Origin: Emticicia sp. BO119 | GTDB taxonomy: Bacteria > Bacteroidota > Bacteroidia > Cytophagales > Spirosomataceae | Assembly (NCBI RefSeq): GCF_013912375.1 | Contig: NZ_JACETV010000006.1 | Span: forward strand, 372,001 to 436,000 | DNA: 64,000 nucleotides | Direction of reading: 5' to 3' | In this document: positions 9,150-18,467 of the stretch, piece after piece | How positions within the stretch are numbered: the stretch's first letter is position 1 | Layout: each line of letters starts with the position of its first letter | Program-made: the position numbers and the translations under genes | The notes under the pieces: generated by a model | Seen by the model: the letters and a program-made list of their open reading frames with translations, nothing else | Databases searched by the model: none | What the model was told of the DNA's origin: nothing

Positions 9150-11359
9150 ATCAGGTAAAACATATTATATCAGGTGTACGCTACCAGTTATATGCCACTG
9201 CTTTAGTGACGAGTGCCTTGATAGCTATTTCCTTATTTTTATTGCTTTCAGCATTTAGTCAATCTATGACTCTGTCATTGACAGGTGGGCTTATTGGGTT
9301 TGCAGTCAGTGCTTATTTTACCGGACTTTTTCAGGATAAACAAAATGATGCCGTACAATTTATCCATCAAAACATTGACGATGCTGAATATAGCCTTCAA
9401 CTATTAACTGTTTCTCAACCAAATATTGCCGAGCAATTGCAGTTAGAGAGGTTAGCCGACAAACTTAATAATCAGAAGATTCCTAAGGCAATCAGTCCAA
9501 AAATATGGATACCAGCAGTAGCACTTCTAGTATCCATCGGTGTTTATTTGGGTTATCCACTTTTAAAAGCGAAACCATCAGAAAAAATACCCGGCAATCG
9601 AACACAAATCAATCAACCAGCAGAAAAAACAATTACAACTCCTGTCTTTAACAAGGCTTTATTAACTATTACCCCTCCTGCCTATACTAAACTTCCAATC
9701 AGAGCAACTAATGACTTGAATGCTTCTGCCATAGGTGGTTCTATTTTAAAATGGCAATTGGAGTTTAGTCATTCACAGGACTTAGTCGTTAAACTTAGTA
9801 ATAACCGAGGTGAAGAATTAGCATTTAAGAAGTTGGGCGAAGTGTTTGAGCATTCGGATATATTGCAAGGTTCGGGTCTGTATGCCTTCAAAGCCTATTG
9901 GAAAGACTCGCTTATTTATCAGTCAGATTATTACCGGTTAGAAGCTACACCTGATTTAGCCCCAAAAATAGACCCTGGGTCTAAGGAACTATATAAATAC
10001 CATTTTCTGAAAGACCCGAAAACAGTACAGGTCTCTGCAAAAATATCTGATGATTTTTTGGTGACACAGGCTTTTATTGTAGCTACAGTTGCCCGAGGTT
10101 CGGGTGAAAATGTGAAGTTCAGAGAAGTAAAACTCCCGATTAACCAAGCTAATTTTAAAGAAGCCAATGTAAGCAAAAGTATTGATTTAAAAGCATTGAA
10201 TTTTGCTCCAGGTGATGAATTATACTATTACTGGGCGGCTTTTGATAATAAACGACCGGAACCCAATTATACCAAATCGGATACTTATTTTATTGTTTAT
10301 AAAGATACTTCTAAAACCGAAGAGGCCGAAATGGCAACCATGGCTATGAACATTCTACCTGAATATTTCAGAAGCCAGAGGCAGATTATTATAGATACTG
10401 AAAAGCTGATTGCTAAAAGAAATAAGATTAACCAGAAAGATTTTAATAGTACTTCAAACGAAATAGGTTTCGACCAGAAGGCATTGCGCCTGCGCTATGG
10501 ACAATACTTAGGTGAAGAGTTTGAAAACTCTATTGGTGGTGGGAGTGCCTTACCGACTGATGCAAGTACCGAAACAGCAGAATTATTGAAAGGTTTTACA
10601 CACGCACACGATGAGGGTGAACACGACCATGAAGATGGCGAAAAACCGCATAACGATGGCCATGACCATGGAACACATAATAATGCAGAAAATGATGATC
10701 CGGTAGCTGCAATTCTGAAAGATTATGTTCATAATCATGATGATGCAGAAACCAATACATTTTATGAACAATCGACACGTAGTTTATTAAAAATGGCCTT
10801 AGAGCAAATGTGGCAGTCAGAACTACACCTCAGATTATATGAGCCAGAGAAAGCGCTGCCTTTTGAGAAAAAAGCTCTGGAGTTTTTGAAATCGGCTCAA
10901 CAAAAGGCACGAACCTTTGTGAAGAAAACCAGCTTCGACCCTCCTCCTATTAAAGAAAAAGAAAAACGCCTGACAGGTGAATTGACAAAGTTCAATGAAG
11001 CTTTCAGCTACGAAAAGAGTTTTTCTCAGCAACAAATAGAAAGGTTAGTGGCAGAAGTATTAGGTATAATTGATACCAAAGCAGAAACTAATAAACTTAA
11101 TGGACAACAAAAGCAGAAGATTCTGGTATTAGGTAATTACCTTAGTACAAAAGTGATGAATAGCCAATTGTCTAACTGGTCGGTTCTGAATCAGCTACAA
11201 AAACTAATTAATGACAAAGATTTAACGGCCGCCGAAAAGGCAGATTTAAAAGCTAAACTTTATCAGTTGACTGCCATTAGCCAATCAAAGGGAATTTTGA
11301 ATAAATCTTATATAGGAGAGAAAAAATTAGAAAAGGCATTCTGGAAAAATATCCAATAA
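9146..11359 (+). CDS. DUF4175-like large membrane protein with His-rich insert
   Basis: A 737-residue protein with an N-terminal two-segment membrane hairpin (about residues 15-60) and another membrane segment near 125-145, followed by a long, mostly hydrophilic region. The arrangement resembles DUF4175-type proteins found beside BatA genes. At residues 479-535 there is a His/Asp/Glu-rich insert with 10 His in residues 486-531. The motif L-K-x-(F/Y)-(T/V)-H-x-H-D occurs in it twice, at 480-489 and 524-532. It could bind divalent metal. The gene overlaps BatA by 4 bases (ATGA), implying translational coupling. The role is unknown. Confidence 0.7.
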   Translation: MNQVKHIISGVRYQLYATALVTSALIAISLFLLLSAFSQSMTLSLTGGLIGFAVSAYFTGLFQDKQNDAVQFIHQNIDDAEYSLQLLTVSQPNIAEQLQLERLADKLNNQKIPKAISPKIWIPAVALLVSIGVYLGYPLLKAKPSEKIPGNRTQINQPAEKTITTPVFNKALLTITPPAYTKLPIRATNDLNASAIGGSILKWQLEFSHSQDLVVKLSNNRGEELAFKKLGEVFEHSDILQGSGLYAFKAYWKDSLIYQSDYYRLEATPDLAPKIDPGSKELYKYHFLKDPKTVQVSAKISDDFLVTQAFIVATVARGSGENVKFREVKLPINQANFKEANVSKSIDLKALNFAPGDELYYYWAAFDNKRPEPNYTKSDTYFIVYKDTSKTEEAEMATMAMNILPEYFRSQRQIIIDTEKLIAKRNKINQKDFNSTSNEIGFDQKALRLRYGQYLGEEFENSIGGGSALPTDASTETAELLKGFTHAHDEGEHDHEDGEKPHNDGHDHGTHNNAENDDPVAAILKDYVHNHDDAETNTFYEQSTRSLLKMALEQMWQSELHLRLYEPEKALPFEKKALEFLKSAQQKARTFVKKTSFDPPPIKEKEKRLTGELTKFNEAFSYEKSFSQQQIERLVAEVLGIIDTKAETNKLNGQQKQKILVLGNYLSTKVMNSQLSNWSVLNQLQKLINDKDLTAAEKADLKAKLYQLTAISQSKGILNKSYIGEKKLEKAFWKNIQ

Positions 11360-11390
11360 TCCACTTTTAAGAAACAGCTAAACCTGAACA

Positions 11391-13064
11391 ATGACATTTT
11401 TGATACTTATATTGGTATTTTTTCAATCAAACTGGATACTCTATGCCTGTATAAGCATTGTATTGCTTATACAGTTATGGCTGCTTATTCAAGCCAAATC
11501 GTTGCCTAAAAAACGTTTATATATACGCCTGGGTTTAAATATAATTGTGTGGCTATTGATTTTCTTTTTCATTTTTCAACCTGAATGGAAGTACACTACT
11601 GATACCAATAAAATTCTATTGACTGCGACAAATATACCTGCCACTTATACACAAAAAATTAAAGATAGCCTACATATCAGTGAAAGTTTCAATAGCCGGG
11701 ATTTCAATAAAGCAACTGCTAAAAACCCTCATCTGATTAAGCAATCAGGCAATATTTATCTATTAGGCCAAGATTTCAGCTCACAAACGCTTAGCCAGCT
11801 AAGTCAGAAAAAATTGAACTGGTTGCCTTACTATAGTAGTAATCAACTACAAGACTTGCAATGGAAAGGAATTGTCAGAAAAGGGGATATACAGGAGGTA
11901 AATGGAAAGATAGCAGTAGATGAAACTAAAACATTAAGTATCAGATACGGAATTCAGGTTCTGGATAGTCTGACATTGCAAAAGGGCTTTAATTCTTTTC
12001 ATTTTAGTTTTCCGGCCTTTACAATCGGACAGACAGAAGCCTTTTTAGCATTAGATAATGAGCCTTTGCAAGCAATTCATTTTTATAGCCATCAGCCGAC
12101 GCCTTTTAGCATATTGTTTATTTTAGAAAACCCGGATTTTGAAAGTAAAAATCTATCAGAATGGTTAGGAAAAAATAATCATCGTGTTGAAATTGTCACT
12201 ACTATTGCCAAAGATGCGCAAAGCAAGGTTTCTATTAATAAAACTTCCCAAACAAAAGGATTCAACCCTGATTTAATTATAACTGATCCAGGTAATACCA
12301 CTCATCCCCTGGTTAAAAAGGCTTTAGCAGATGGTAAAAGTGTGCTATTTATTAATTGTGTTTCTCCTGAGCAAGACATAAAAAAAATTAATCAGGCATT
12401 AGGTACAAACTGGCGTATCAAGAAGATTTCTAATGAGCAATTTATTACTATCAATGAAAATCTGACGGCTTTACCTTACAATTTTGAAGACAAAATCAAT
12501 CAGAAATCCATCAACAATTATCCTATTGCAGTTCAGAAAAAAGTTGGCAAGGTTGGTTTAAGCCTATTAAATGAAACTTTTCCCTTGAAATTGAGTGGTG
12601 ATAGTCTGGGTTACAACAAAATCTGGTATAGTGTATTTCAGCAACTCAATCCGGCTTCTCAGAATAATATCAATATAGCGGCACCCATTTTTGTTGATAC
12701 CCAAGCATCTGTTGTGTTAAATAATCTTTCAGTAACATCGGGCAACCTGAAATTAGCTAAGGATACTACTCAACTAACACAATCAGTGATTAATCCATTA
12801 TCTTTCACAGCTAACTACGTTTTCAGAAAAAAAGGCTGGCAAAATTTTCAGGATTCACTATTTATTTTTGTAGAAGAAAAGAACAATTCTCTTCAGAATA
12901 GCAAACAAATTCAGGACACTATACTGTTACATCAAAACTTTGAGAGTGCTGATAGCATTTCATCAACCCAAACTTTAATAGCTACCCTACCTGATTGGAT
13001 GTGGTACGGACTCATTATATTGGGTTTTGTTGCTCTCTGGTTAGAGCCTAAACTGAATTTTTAA
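11391..13064 (+). CDS. Membrane protein with GATase-like middle, last gene of the MoxR run
   Basis: A 557-residue protein with two N-terminal membrane segments (about residues 1-32 and 45-65), a large presumably periplasmic part and a C-terminal segment WMWYGLIILGFVALWLEP. The stretch around residues 240-325 (LFILENPDFESKNLSEWLG... DLIITDPGN... GKSVLFIN) looks like the glutamine-amidotransferase-like fold seen in BatA C-terminal relatives; that assignment is inference. It follows the previous gene by 31 bases and ends the operon facing a convergent helicase gene. Confidence 0.6.
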   Translation: MTFLILILVFFQSNWILYACISIVLLIQLWLLIQAKSLPKKRLYIRLGLNIIVWLLIFFFIFQPEWKYTTDTNKILLTATNIPATYTQKIKDSLHISESFNSRDFNKATAKNPHLIKQSGNIYLLGQDFSSQTLSQLSQKKLNWLPYYSSNQLQDLQWKGIVRKGDIQEVNGKIAVDETKTLSIRYGIQVLDSLTLQKGFNSFHFSFPAFTIGQTEAFLALDNEPLQAIHFYSHQPTPFSILFILENPDFESKNLSEWLGKNNHRVEIVTTIAKDAQSKVSINKTSQTKGFNPDLIITDPGNTTHPLVKKALADGKSVLFINCVSPEQDIKKINQALGTNWRIKKISNEQFITINENLTALPYNFEDKINQKSINNYPIAVQKKVGKVGLSLLNETFPLKLSGDSLGYNKIWYSVFQQLNPASQNNINIAAPIFVDTQASVVLNNLSVTSGNLKLAKDTTQLTQSVINPLSFTANYVFRKKGWQNFQDSLFIFVEEKNNSLQNSKQIQDTILLHQNFESADSISSTQTLIATLPDWMWYGLIILGFVALWLEPKLNF

Positions 13065-13085
13065 AGATTTCCCCATTATTTATTA

Positions 13086-14333
13086 TCAATTCTCAGAAGG
13101 TTTTTTAGCCGGACGAAAAAATCTTCGTTTTGATTTATTCTTATGGCCTGATGATTTCTTAAATTCTTTCTTTGTACTGGCAACTTTGTATTCGGGAGCC
13201 GGACCTAACCCTAAACTTTCAGTAATGCTCTGTTTCTCTACCTCTTTTTCTAAGAGTTTTTCTATACCTCGAATGCGATACTGGTCTTTTTCATTAATAA
13301 AGGTGATAGCCGTGCCTGTGGTTTCTGCCCGGGCTGTTCGACCGATGCGGTGAATATAATCTTCTGCATCGCGCGGCACGTCAAAATTAATGACATGACT
13401 AAGATTATTAATATCAATTCCTCGTGAAAGTACATCAGTAGCAACCAGAATTTTGTATTGCTTATTCTTAAAATCCCGCAATACGTTTTCACGTTCTTCT
13501 TGCGAATTATCGGAAGAAATTCCTCTGGCATCCCATTTGAGTTTTGTTAATGCCCTGATGATTTTATCTATCATCATTTTCTGAGAGGAAAATATAATGA
13601 CAGACTGAACATCGGCACTCTTAAGCAAATGTGCAAGTAAAGGAATCTTCTGGGTATCATTAGCCAAATAAAACTGTTGGTCTATTCCTTCAGCCGGTTT
13701 TGAAGTGGCCAATCTTACTTCTTCGGGGTGATTCAGAATTTTATTGGCAAAATCTCTTATCTTTTTGGGCATTGTTGCCGAAAACATCAGGTTCTGACGT
13801 TTGGCAGGAAGATGTTTAATTATGAAAAGAATATCATCCGAAAAACCCATATCAAGCATTTTATCGGCTTCATCTAATACAAGGCACTTGATATGGTCAA
13901 ATTTTATTTCTCCGGATTTCATGTGAGCCATCAGGCGACCAGGAGTAGCGATAATAATATCTGCACCATGCACAAGGGCTTTTCTTTGCTGATCCCAATC
14001 CTCTCCTTTACCACCACCATATATTGCAATACTTGTAGCATTAATAAAATAGCTGAATCCTTCAATCTGTTCATCAATCTGCTTGGCCAACTCACGAGTG
14101 GGCACAAGCACAAGTGCAGAGGTCTGATTACTTTGCGAACGTATTACCTGATCAAGTAACGGGATAAGATAAGCAGCCGTTTTGCCTGTACCTGTCTGGG
14201 CAGAAGCGATCAGGTCTTTTCCGGCAAGAATAATAGGGATGGTCAGCTCCTGTATGGGAGACATCTGAATGTAATTCATGGCATCTACACCCGATAGCAG
14301 GTCATGGTGCAGATTAAGTTCGTTAAATTGCAA
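13086..14333 (-). CDS. DEAD-box RNA helicase
   Basis: A 415-residue ATP-dependent RNA helicase. Motifs in order are the Q-motif (SPIQ near residue 25), Walker A A45-QTGTGKT52, PTREL 78-82, D154-E-A-D157, S185-A-T187 and H328-RIGRTAR335. A basic tail at about 385-415 (KKEFKKSSGHKNKSKRRFF) probably binds RNA. The start is TTG, placing the family N-terminus FNELNLHHDLLSG at residues 3-15; no better start is visible. DEAD-box proteins of this RhlE-like type unwind RNA in ribosome assembly and mRNA decay. It is unrelated to the MoxR operon with which it converges. Confidence 0.95.
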   Translation of the reverse strand: MQFNELNLHHDLLSGVDAMNYIQMSPIQELTIPIILAGKDLIASAQTGTGKTAAYLIPLLDQVIRSQSNQTSALVLVPTRELAKQIDEQIEGFSYFINATSIAIYGGGKGEDWDQQRKALVHGADIIIATPGRLMAHMKSGEIKFDHIKCLVLDEADKMLDMGFSDDILFIIKHLPAKRQNLMFSATMPKKIRDFANKILNHPEEVRLATSKPAEGIDQQFYLANDTQKIPLLAHLLKSADVQSVIIFSSQKMMIDKIIRALTKLKWDARGISSDNSQEERENVLRDFKNKQYKILVATDVLSRGIDINNLSHVINFDVPRDAEDYIHRIGRTARAETTGTAITFINEKDQYRIRGIEKLLEKEVEKQSITESLGLGPAPEYKVASTKKEFKKSSGHKNKSKRRFFRPAKKPSEN

Positions 14334-14500
14334 GTATTAGTCAGGAATTTTAATTGGTAAAATGTAAATATAACATTAATAAATGAAAAATGTGTAGAAA
14401 AACGAAATATCAGAGATTCTACACACCCTTCATTTAGCCATTAATTTAACAGCTGATTAAACTTAAATTTTATTTAGTCTATGCCTGACCAACCAACTTT

Positions 14501-15562
14501 TTATTTGAACAAAAACTTAACTGGTGCTATTTCAGCTTTTATTGAATCGATTAATACCCCCGTTGGTTTATATCTGAAAACATACCCTGCTTGTTTGTAT
14601 GATGGCGTAATAGCAGTATATAGTACATTTTCTTTTGCATCATATCCCAAAGCCGAAAAAGTGCGTTTGATTAAAGGTGTAGTTGTTGAAATAGTAGCAT
14701 CAGCTATATTAAAGCTATATATTTCGCCGCCTGTACTCCAATGTGAATAATCAAAGTAAATAGTTGTTTTATTAGCATTTAAGACTAACATTCCCGGTAC
14801 TTTTTCGGTAGTTTTTTCAGTGCTTATCGTGGTTTCTATTGCTTTAGTGGATGGATTAATTCGTAAAAATTCTTTATCGACCGAACACCAGATTTTATTA
14901 TTGGCATCAACTATCAGGTTAGTAGTACCGCCTTTTAAAGTGATTTTAGTAGATACTTCATCCTTGTTTATGTCTATAACCGAAATTTCACTTTTGCCTG
15001 AATACGGGTTGTTACCAACAAAAGCCTCGTTGCCTACTACCACAATTCCTTCTGCTCCATTTTGCACGGTAATTTTCTTGATTACTTTATTTGTCAGAAG
15101 GTCAATTACCAGTACATATCCAGGTTTATACGAGTAATCGCTATTAAGCACATCCCAACAAACAACATAGGCTTTGTTGGCAGCTACTTTTATGGCATTT
15201 CGTGGATTCTCGACTTCTTTAATTGTAGCTTCTGATTTAAAAGTACGGGCGTTTACGATTTCAATGGCATCTTGCCCATCTGTAGAATTATCAACCAGAA
15301 TAATTCCTTTATTATCTACTTCTGCATAATCTGTAATTCCCCCTGCAATAGTCCGTGCATTCTCTTTTTGAAATATGTCAATCATTGCAGTTTTTGAATC
15401 TCTTTGCACCAAAGAAATAGAGCCGTTATTATCAAAAAAATTTCCGGCATTAATTACAAATACGCCAGAGTCATAAGGTTGTGCAGGTTCTGTTTCTTTG
15501 GTTTCGCAAGAAAAAAGTGCGATTGAAACAAAACTGAGTAGTGTTAATTTTCTAAAATTCAT
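14501..15562 (-). CDS. BtuG-like surface lipoprotein (YncE/DUF5074-type beta-propeller)
   Basis: A 353-residue lipoprotein. The signal peptide ends at the lipobox L16-F-S-C19, and the following ETKETE is acidic, a pattern associated with surface-exposed lipoproteins in Bacteroidota. The rest shows repeated YncE-like beta-propeller blades (GVFVINAGNF, KAYVVCWDVL, IVVVGNEAFVGNNPYSGK). The gene starts 4 bases after the BtuB-like receptor gene and lies under the same cobalamin riboswitch. In Bacteroides, BtuG is a surface beta-propeller that captures vitamin B12 and passes it to BtuB; the fold and context here fit that role. B12 binding is inferred. Confidence 0.8.
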   Translation of the reverse strand: MNFRKLTLLSFVSIALFSCETKETEPAQPYDSGVFVINAGNFFDNNGSISLVQRDSKTAMIDIFQKENARTIAGGITDYAEVDNKGIILVDNSTDGQDAIEIVNARTFKSEATIKEVENPRNAIKVAANKAYVVCWDVLNSDYSYKPGYVLVIDLLTNKVIKKITVQNGAEGIVVVGNEAFVGNNPYSGKSEISVIDINKDEVSTKITLKGGTTNLIVDANNKIWCSVDKEFLRINPSTKAIETTISTEKTTEKVPGMLVLNANKTTIYFDYSHWSTGGEIYSFNIADATISTTTPLIKRTFSALGYDAKENVLYTAITPSYKQAGYVFRYKPTGVLIDSIKAEIAPVKFLFK

Positions 15563-15566
15563 TGTA

Positions 15567-17495
15567 TTACTTGTTTATATTAAATACTAAGTTGATTGCG
15601 TAATTTCTGCCCGGCATGGCATTGCGTTTGGAATTCAGATATAGTTCGTCGAACACATTATTGACCTGAAAAAATACTCTTCCATCTATGTGTTTCCATT
15701 TCAAACCGTTTTCCAGAATCACGTTAAAAATCTGTTGTCCGTCAAACCATTTAGAATTGTCGAATGTATTGTATCGTCGGCTATTGGCTTGCCATTGGAG
15801 CGTAGCACGGAGTGGCATTCCGTGTTTTTTAAAGAACTCTCCTTTTCCAAGAGCTTGAGTCTGATAAAAAAGATTAGCCGTAAAATTGTGTTTTGGAATA
15901 TAAATCAGTTGTTTACCAATCACATCGGCTGAAAAATTGTCATAAGCCTTTTGCTGAGAAGAATGCGTAAAAGCATATTGTACTGTTAATCCAGAAGAGA
16001 TTTGGCCATGTTGGTATAAAACCTTGTTCGAAAACTCGATTCCTTTGGCTAAAACCTGTTGAAGGTTCTGTACCCGATAGTTAGTTTCGGGGTTCCAGTA
16101 CACCCAATTATTAATCAGGTTATGATAGGCATTTAGCGAAGAACTGAAACTGAAATCATTTTTTGAATAATTCCAGTTAATACCCAGTTCTTTGTTAAAG
16201 CCGTCTTCTGGTCTGAGATTAGGGTCGCCTAATTCAGACCAGTAACGTTCGTTCATTGTGGGAATCCGGTAACTGCGGGAAAGGTTACCTGTGAGTTTAA
16301 CAAATTTAGCGAGTTGGTATTCAGCCCCTAAAGCAGGTGCCATGGGTGGGTCAAAACTTTTAATGAAGGCTTGTCTGACATTAAGTGTAGTCAAAAATTT
16401 TGATGAAACCTGATAGCGCAACCAAACAAAAAAATCAAGCCTGTTTTCAGCAATATTGGCTTTATCATATCCATCTACATGCGCTATTACATGAGCGGCT
16501 TCAGTACCTATATGCACTACAAACTTAGAAATTTTCCATTCATGCTCGGCACGAATTAAGAAACGGTCGATTGCTGTGCGACTTGGTTTAATAAAATCTC
16601 CTTTACCATAATTGGTTATATCCTGCACATAGCCACCTCTGATTGTCAGTTTTTTAAACTGATAGGTATTCAGAACCCGGACAGCTTGGGTTTGTAATAC
16701 CTCTCGCGTGTGAATTGATTGTGGTGAAATCTCGACGTTATTATCTGACAACCAGATATTCAGCGAAATCTGATTTTGTTTTTTAGTCAGAAAAAACAAA
16801 TCCTGAATAAAGCCTTTTGAGTCTGTGGTAGAGTATTCGATTGGGTAGTACTTTCTTTCAGTATAAGGGAAATTATTATTGAGAATACCTTTATAAAAAA
16901 GGGTTTTAGAAGAAACACGTTTGTCTGATAAACGAACATTGAATTGGCTTTGCCAATTATCAAAACTGGCTACTCGTTGCCCCAGATTTACCTGTACATT
17001 TTTCTCCCAGACGGGTTTAGAATCCAAAAGGATACTTCCTCCTACGGCATCAGAGCCTACTACGCAAGACGAAGAACCATATTGAATAGCCAATAAATCA
17101 AAACCTGCGGCGGGTAGTGTAGAAAAATCACTTTGGCCGGTACTTGGTGAATTGATGTTTATACCATTCCAGAGTACTGCTGTGTGGTTACTTGAGGTAC
17201 CGCGTAACCCGATTGTTGTCAATTGTCCACTCCCATAAGGGCGGAAATTGACAGGCGCCTGAAATGATAAAAAATCAGCCAGTGTCTGAAACTTTGCCTG
17301 TTGCAATGAAGCAGAGTCAATACTTTGAATTTTTAGACCTGCCATGAAGCGGGTTGGCGCAAAACTTTTGACCGAAACTTCGTCAAGCATTCTGGTTGAG
17401 TCAGTCTGGGCAAAGACATAAGCAGACGATAGTAAAAACCACGCCATGACCAAGGGAGAAACCTTAGACAAAAAGCATTTAACCGAAATGCTCAA
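15567..17495 (-). CDS. btuB: TonB-dependent cobalamin receptor, BtuB-like
   Basis: A 642-residue outer-membrane TonB-dependent receptor with an N-terminal signal peptide ending near YVFAQ, a TonB-box-like segment MLDEVSVKSF, a plug with QAPVNFRPYG and GTSSNHTAVLWNGINI, and a beta-barrel ending in NYAINLVFNINK with the expected C-terminal aromatic residue pattern. Its length is close to the roughly 600 residues usual for BtuB and much shorter than SusC. A cobalamin riboswitch sits in its leader, giving strong evidence that vitamin B12 or a corrinoid is the substrate. The next gene is the BtuG-like lipoprotein, 4 bases away. Confidence 0.9.
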   Translation of the reverse strand: MSISVKCFLSKVSPLVMAWFLLSSAYVFAQTDSTRMLDEVSVKSFAPTRFMAGLKIQSIDSASLQQAKFQTLADFLSFQAPVNFRPYGSGQLTTIGLRGTSSNHTAVLWNGININSPSTGQSDFSTLPAAGFDLLAIQYGSSSCVVGSDAVGGSILLDSKPVWEKNVQVNLGQRVASFDNWQSQFNVRLSDKRVSSKTLFYKGILNNNFPYTERKYYPIEYSTTDSKGFIQDLFFLTKKQNQISLNIWLSDNNVEISPQSIHTREVLQTQAVRVLNTYQFKKLTIRGGYVQDITNYGKGDFIKPSRTAIDRFLIRAEHEWKISKFVVHIGTEAAHVIAHVDGYDKANIAENRLDFFVWLRYQVSSKFLTTLNVRQAFIKSFDPPMAPALGAEYQLAKFVKLTGNLSRSYRIPTMNERYWSELGDPNLRPEDGFNKELGINWNYSKNDFSFSSSLNAYHNLINNWVYWNPETNYRVQNLQQVLAKGIEFSNKVLYQHGQISSGLTVQYAFTHSSQQKAYDNFSADVIGKQLIYIPKHNFTANLFYQTQALGKGEFFKKHGMPLRATLQWQANSRRYNTFDNSKWFDGQQIFNVILENGLKWKHIDGRVFFQVNNVFDELYLNSKRNAMPGRNYAINLVFNINK

Positions 17496-17576
17496 ATATT
17501 GAAATAATAAAGATGAATGATAATCTGTCGCTCACTTGTCTTTATCCGCCGTAAAGCACAAATAAGGATAGTCTTG

Positions 17577-17745
17577 GGCAGGTCTCCTGACTTGTTTCAA
17601 CATTTCCGGCCTTCCCGATTACCAGTGGCCATGTAGAAGAAATGCTTAGATGAAACTTACAGTTGCGGGGACAGCTCCCGATTTAAACGGGATTCCCTAT
17701 TAAGCCTTGAAATGACTCTTGAAAACCATATAAGGCACCTAAAAC
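17577..17745 (-). promoter_or_regulatory. Cobalamin (vitamin B12) riboswitch
   Basis: Read on the minus strand, the leader contains the family's conserved blocks in order: TTTTAGGTGCC at its 5' end, a GGGAATCCCG...CGGGAGC arm, the core CCCCGCAACTG (17660-17670), the B12 box GCCACTGG (17622-17629), CGGGAAGGCC and the closing AGTCAGGAGACCTGCC (17577-17592). It ends about 80 bases before the BtuB-like start. Binding of adenosylcobalamin normally represses expression, so both receptor and lipoprotein should be induced by B12 shortage. Confidence 0.96.
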
Positions 17746-17750
17746 TGATG

Positions 17751-17758
17751 CAAAGGTA
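17751..17758 (-). promoter_or_regulatory. Probable -7 element for the riboswitch transcript
   Basis: On the minus strand this reads TACCTTTG, an exact match to the Bacteroidota -7 consensus TAnnTTTG. It lies only 6 bases before the first conserved base of the riboswitch, so the aptamer would start at or near the 5' end of the mRNA. No clear TTG -33 element was found at the usual spacing. Confidence 0.55.
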
Positions 17759-17902
17759 TAAACGATTTTTGAAAAGAATAAGAATTTCTGCAAAAAATAG
17801 TAGTTTCTCTGCTTTCAGTAGTAATTATTAAAACAGATGTAATTAGTTTTCGAATGTTGTAAAATCTATGTTTATATTCGCACAAACAAAACCGAAATAC
17901 TC

Positions 17903-18439
17903 ATGACCAAAAAAAGAATTGCCATTGATATGGACGACGTAATGGCGGCTACCGGAAGAAAGATTCTCAAAACTTATAACCATATCATCGGCACGGCTTT
18001 CACAGAAGAACATTTTGAAAACAAGTCTTATTTTGAAATATTCGAAGAAAAAAACTACCACAAAATCAGAGAAGAAGTATTTAAACCTGGTTTTTTCAGA
18101 GATGTAGAAGTAATGGCTGATGCGATAGAAGTAGTGCAAAAATTGCATGAAAAATATGAGGTATTTATCGTTTCGGCGGCTACGGAGTTTCCTAACTCAT
18201 TGAAAGATAAAAAGGATTGGCTGGAAGAGCACTTCCCGTTTATTTCGTGGAGAAACATTGTACTTTGTGGTGATAAAAGTATTGTGGCGGCTGATTATAT
18301 GATTGACGACCATGAGAAAAACCTGAAGACTTTTAAAGGTAAAACGTTGATGTTCAGTGCGATTCATAACCAGAAAGTTGAAGGGTATCAGAGATTCAAA
18401 TCCTGGAAAGAGATTGAGGCATTTTTTGATAATGAGTAA
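17903..18439 (+). CDS. 5'(3')-deoxyribonucleotidase-type HAD phosphatase
   Basis: A 178-residue protein beginning MTKKRIAIDMDDVMAATG. The D9-M-D-D12 motif is the HAD nucleophile and acid pair in the form used by the NT5C family. IVSAATEFP near residue 85 is motif II, and YMIDDHEKNL near residue 133 supplies the late Asp residues. These enzymes dephosphorylate deoxyribonucleoside monophosphates in the cytoplasm. It stands alone, with the M28 peptidase gene 28 bases downstream on the same strand. Confidence 0.88.
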   Translation: MTKKRIAIDMDDVMAATGRKILKTYNHIIGTAFTEEHFENKSYFEIFEEKNYHKIREEVFKPGFFRDVEVMADAIEVVQKLHEKYEVFIVSAATEFPNSLKDKKDWLEEHFPFISWRNIVLCGDKSIVAADYMIDDHEKNLKTFKGKTLMFSAIHNQKVEGYQRFKSWKEIEAFFDNE

Positions 18440-18467
18440 AACTTAAGCCATTTATAATGCTATACCA

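Noticed and set aside
10583-10778. Two His-rich minus-strand frames
   Set aside because: They are antisense readings of the His-rich insert of the DUF4175-like gene.
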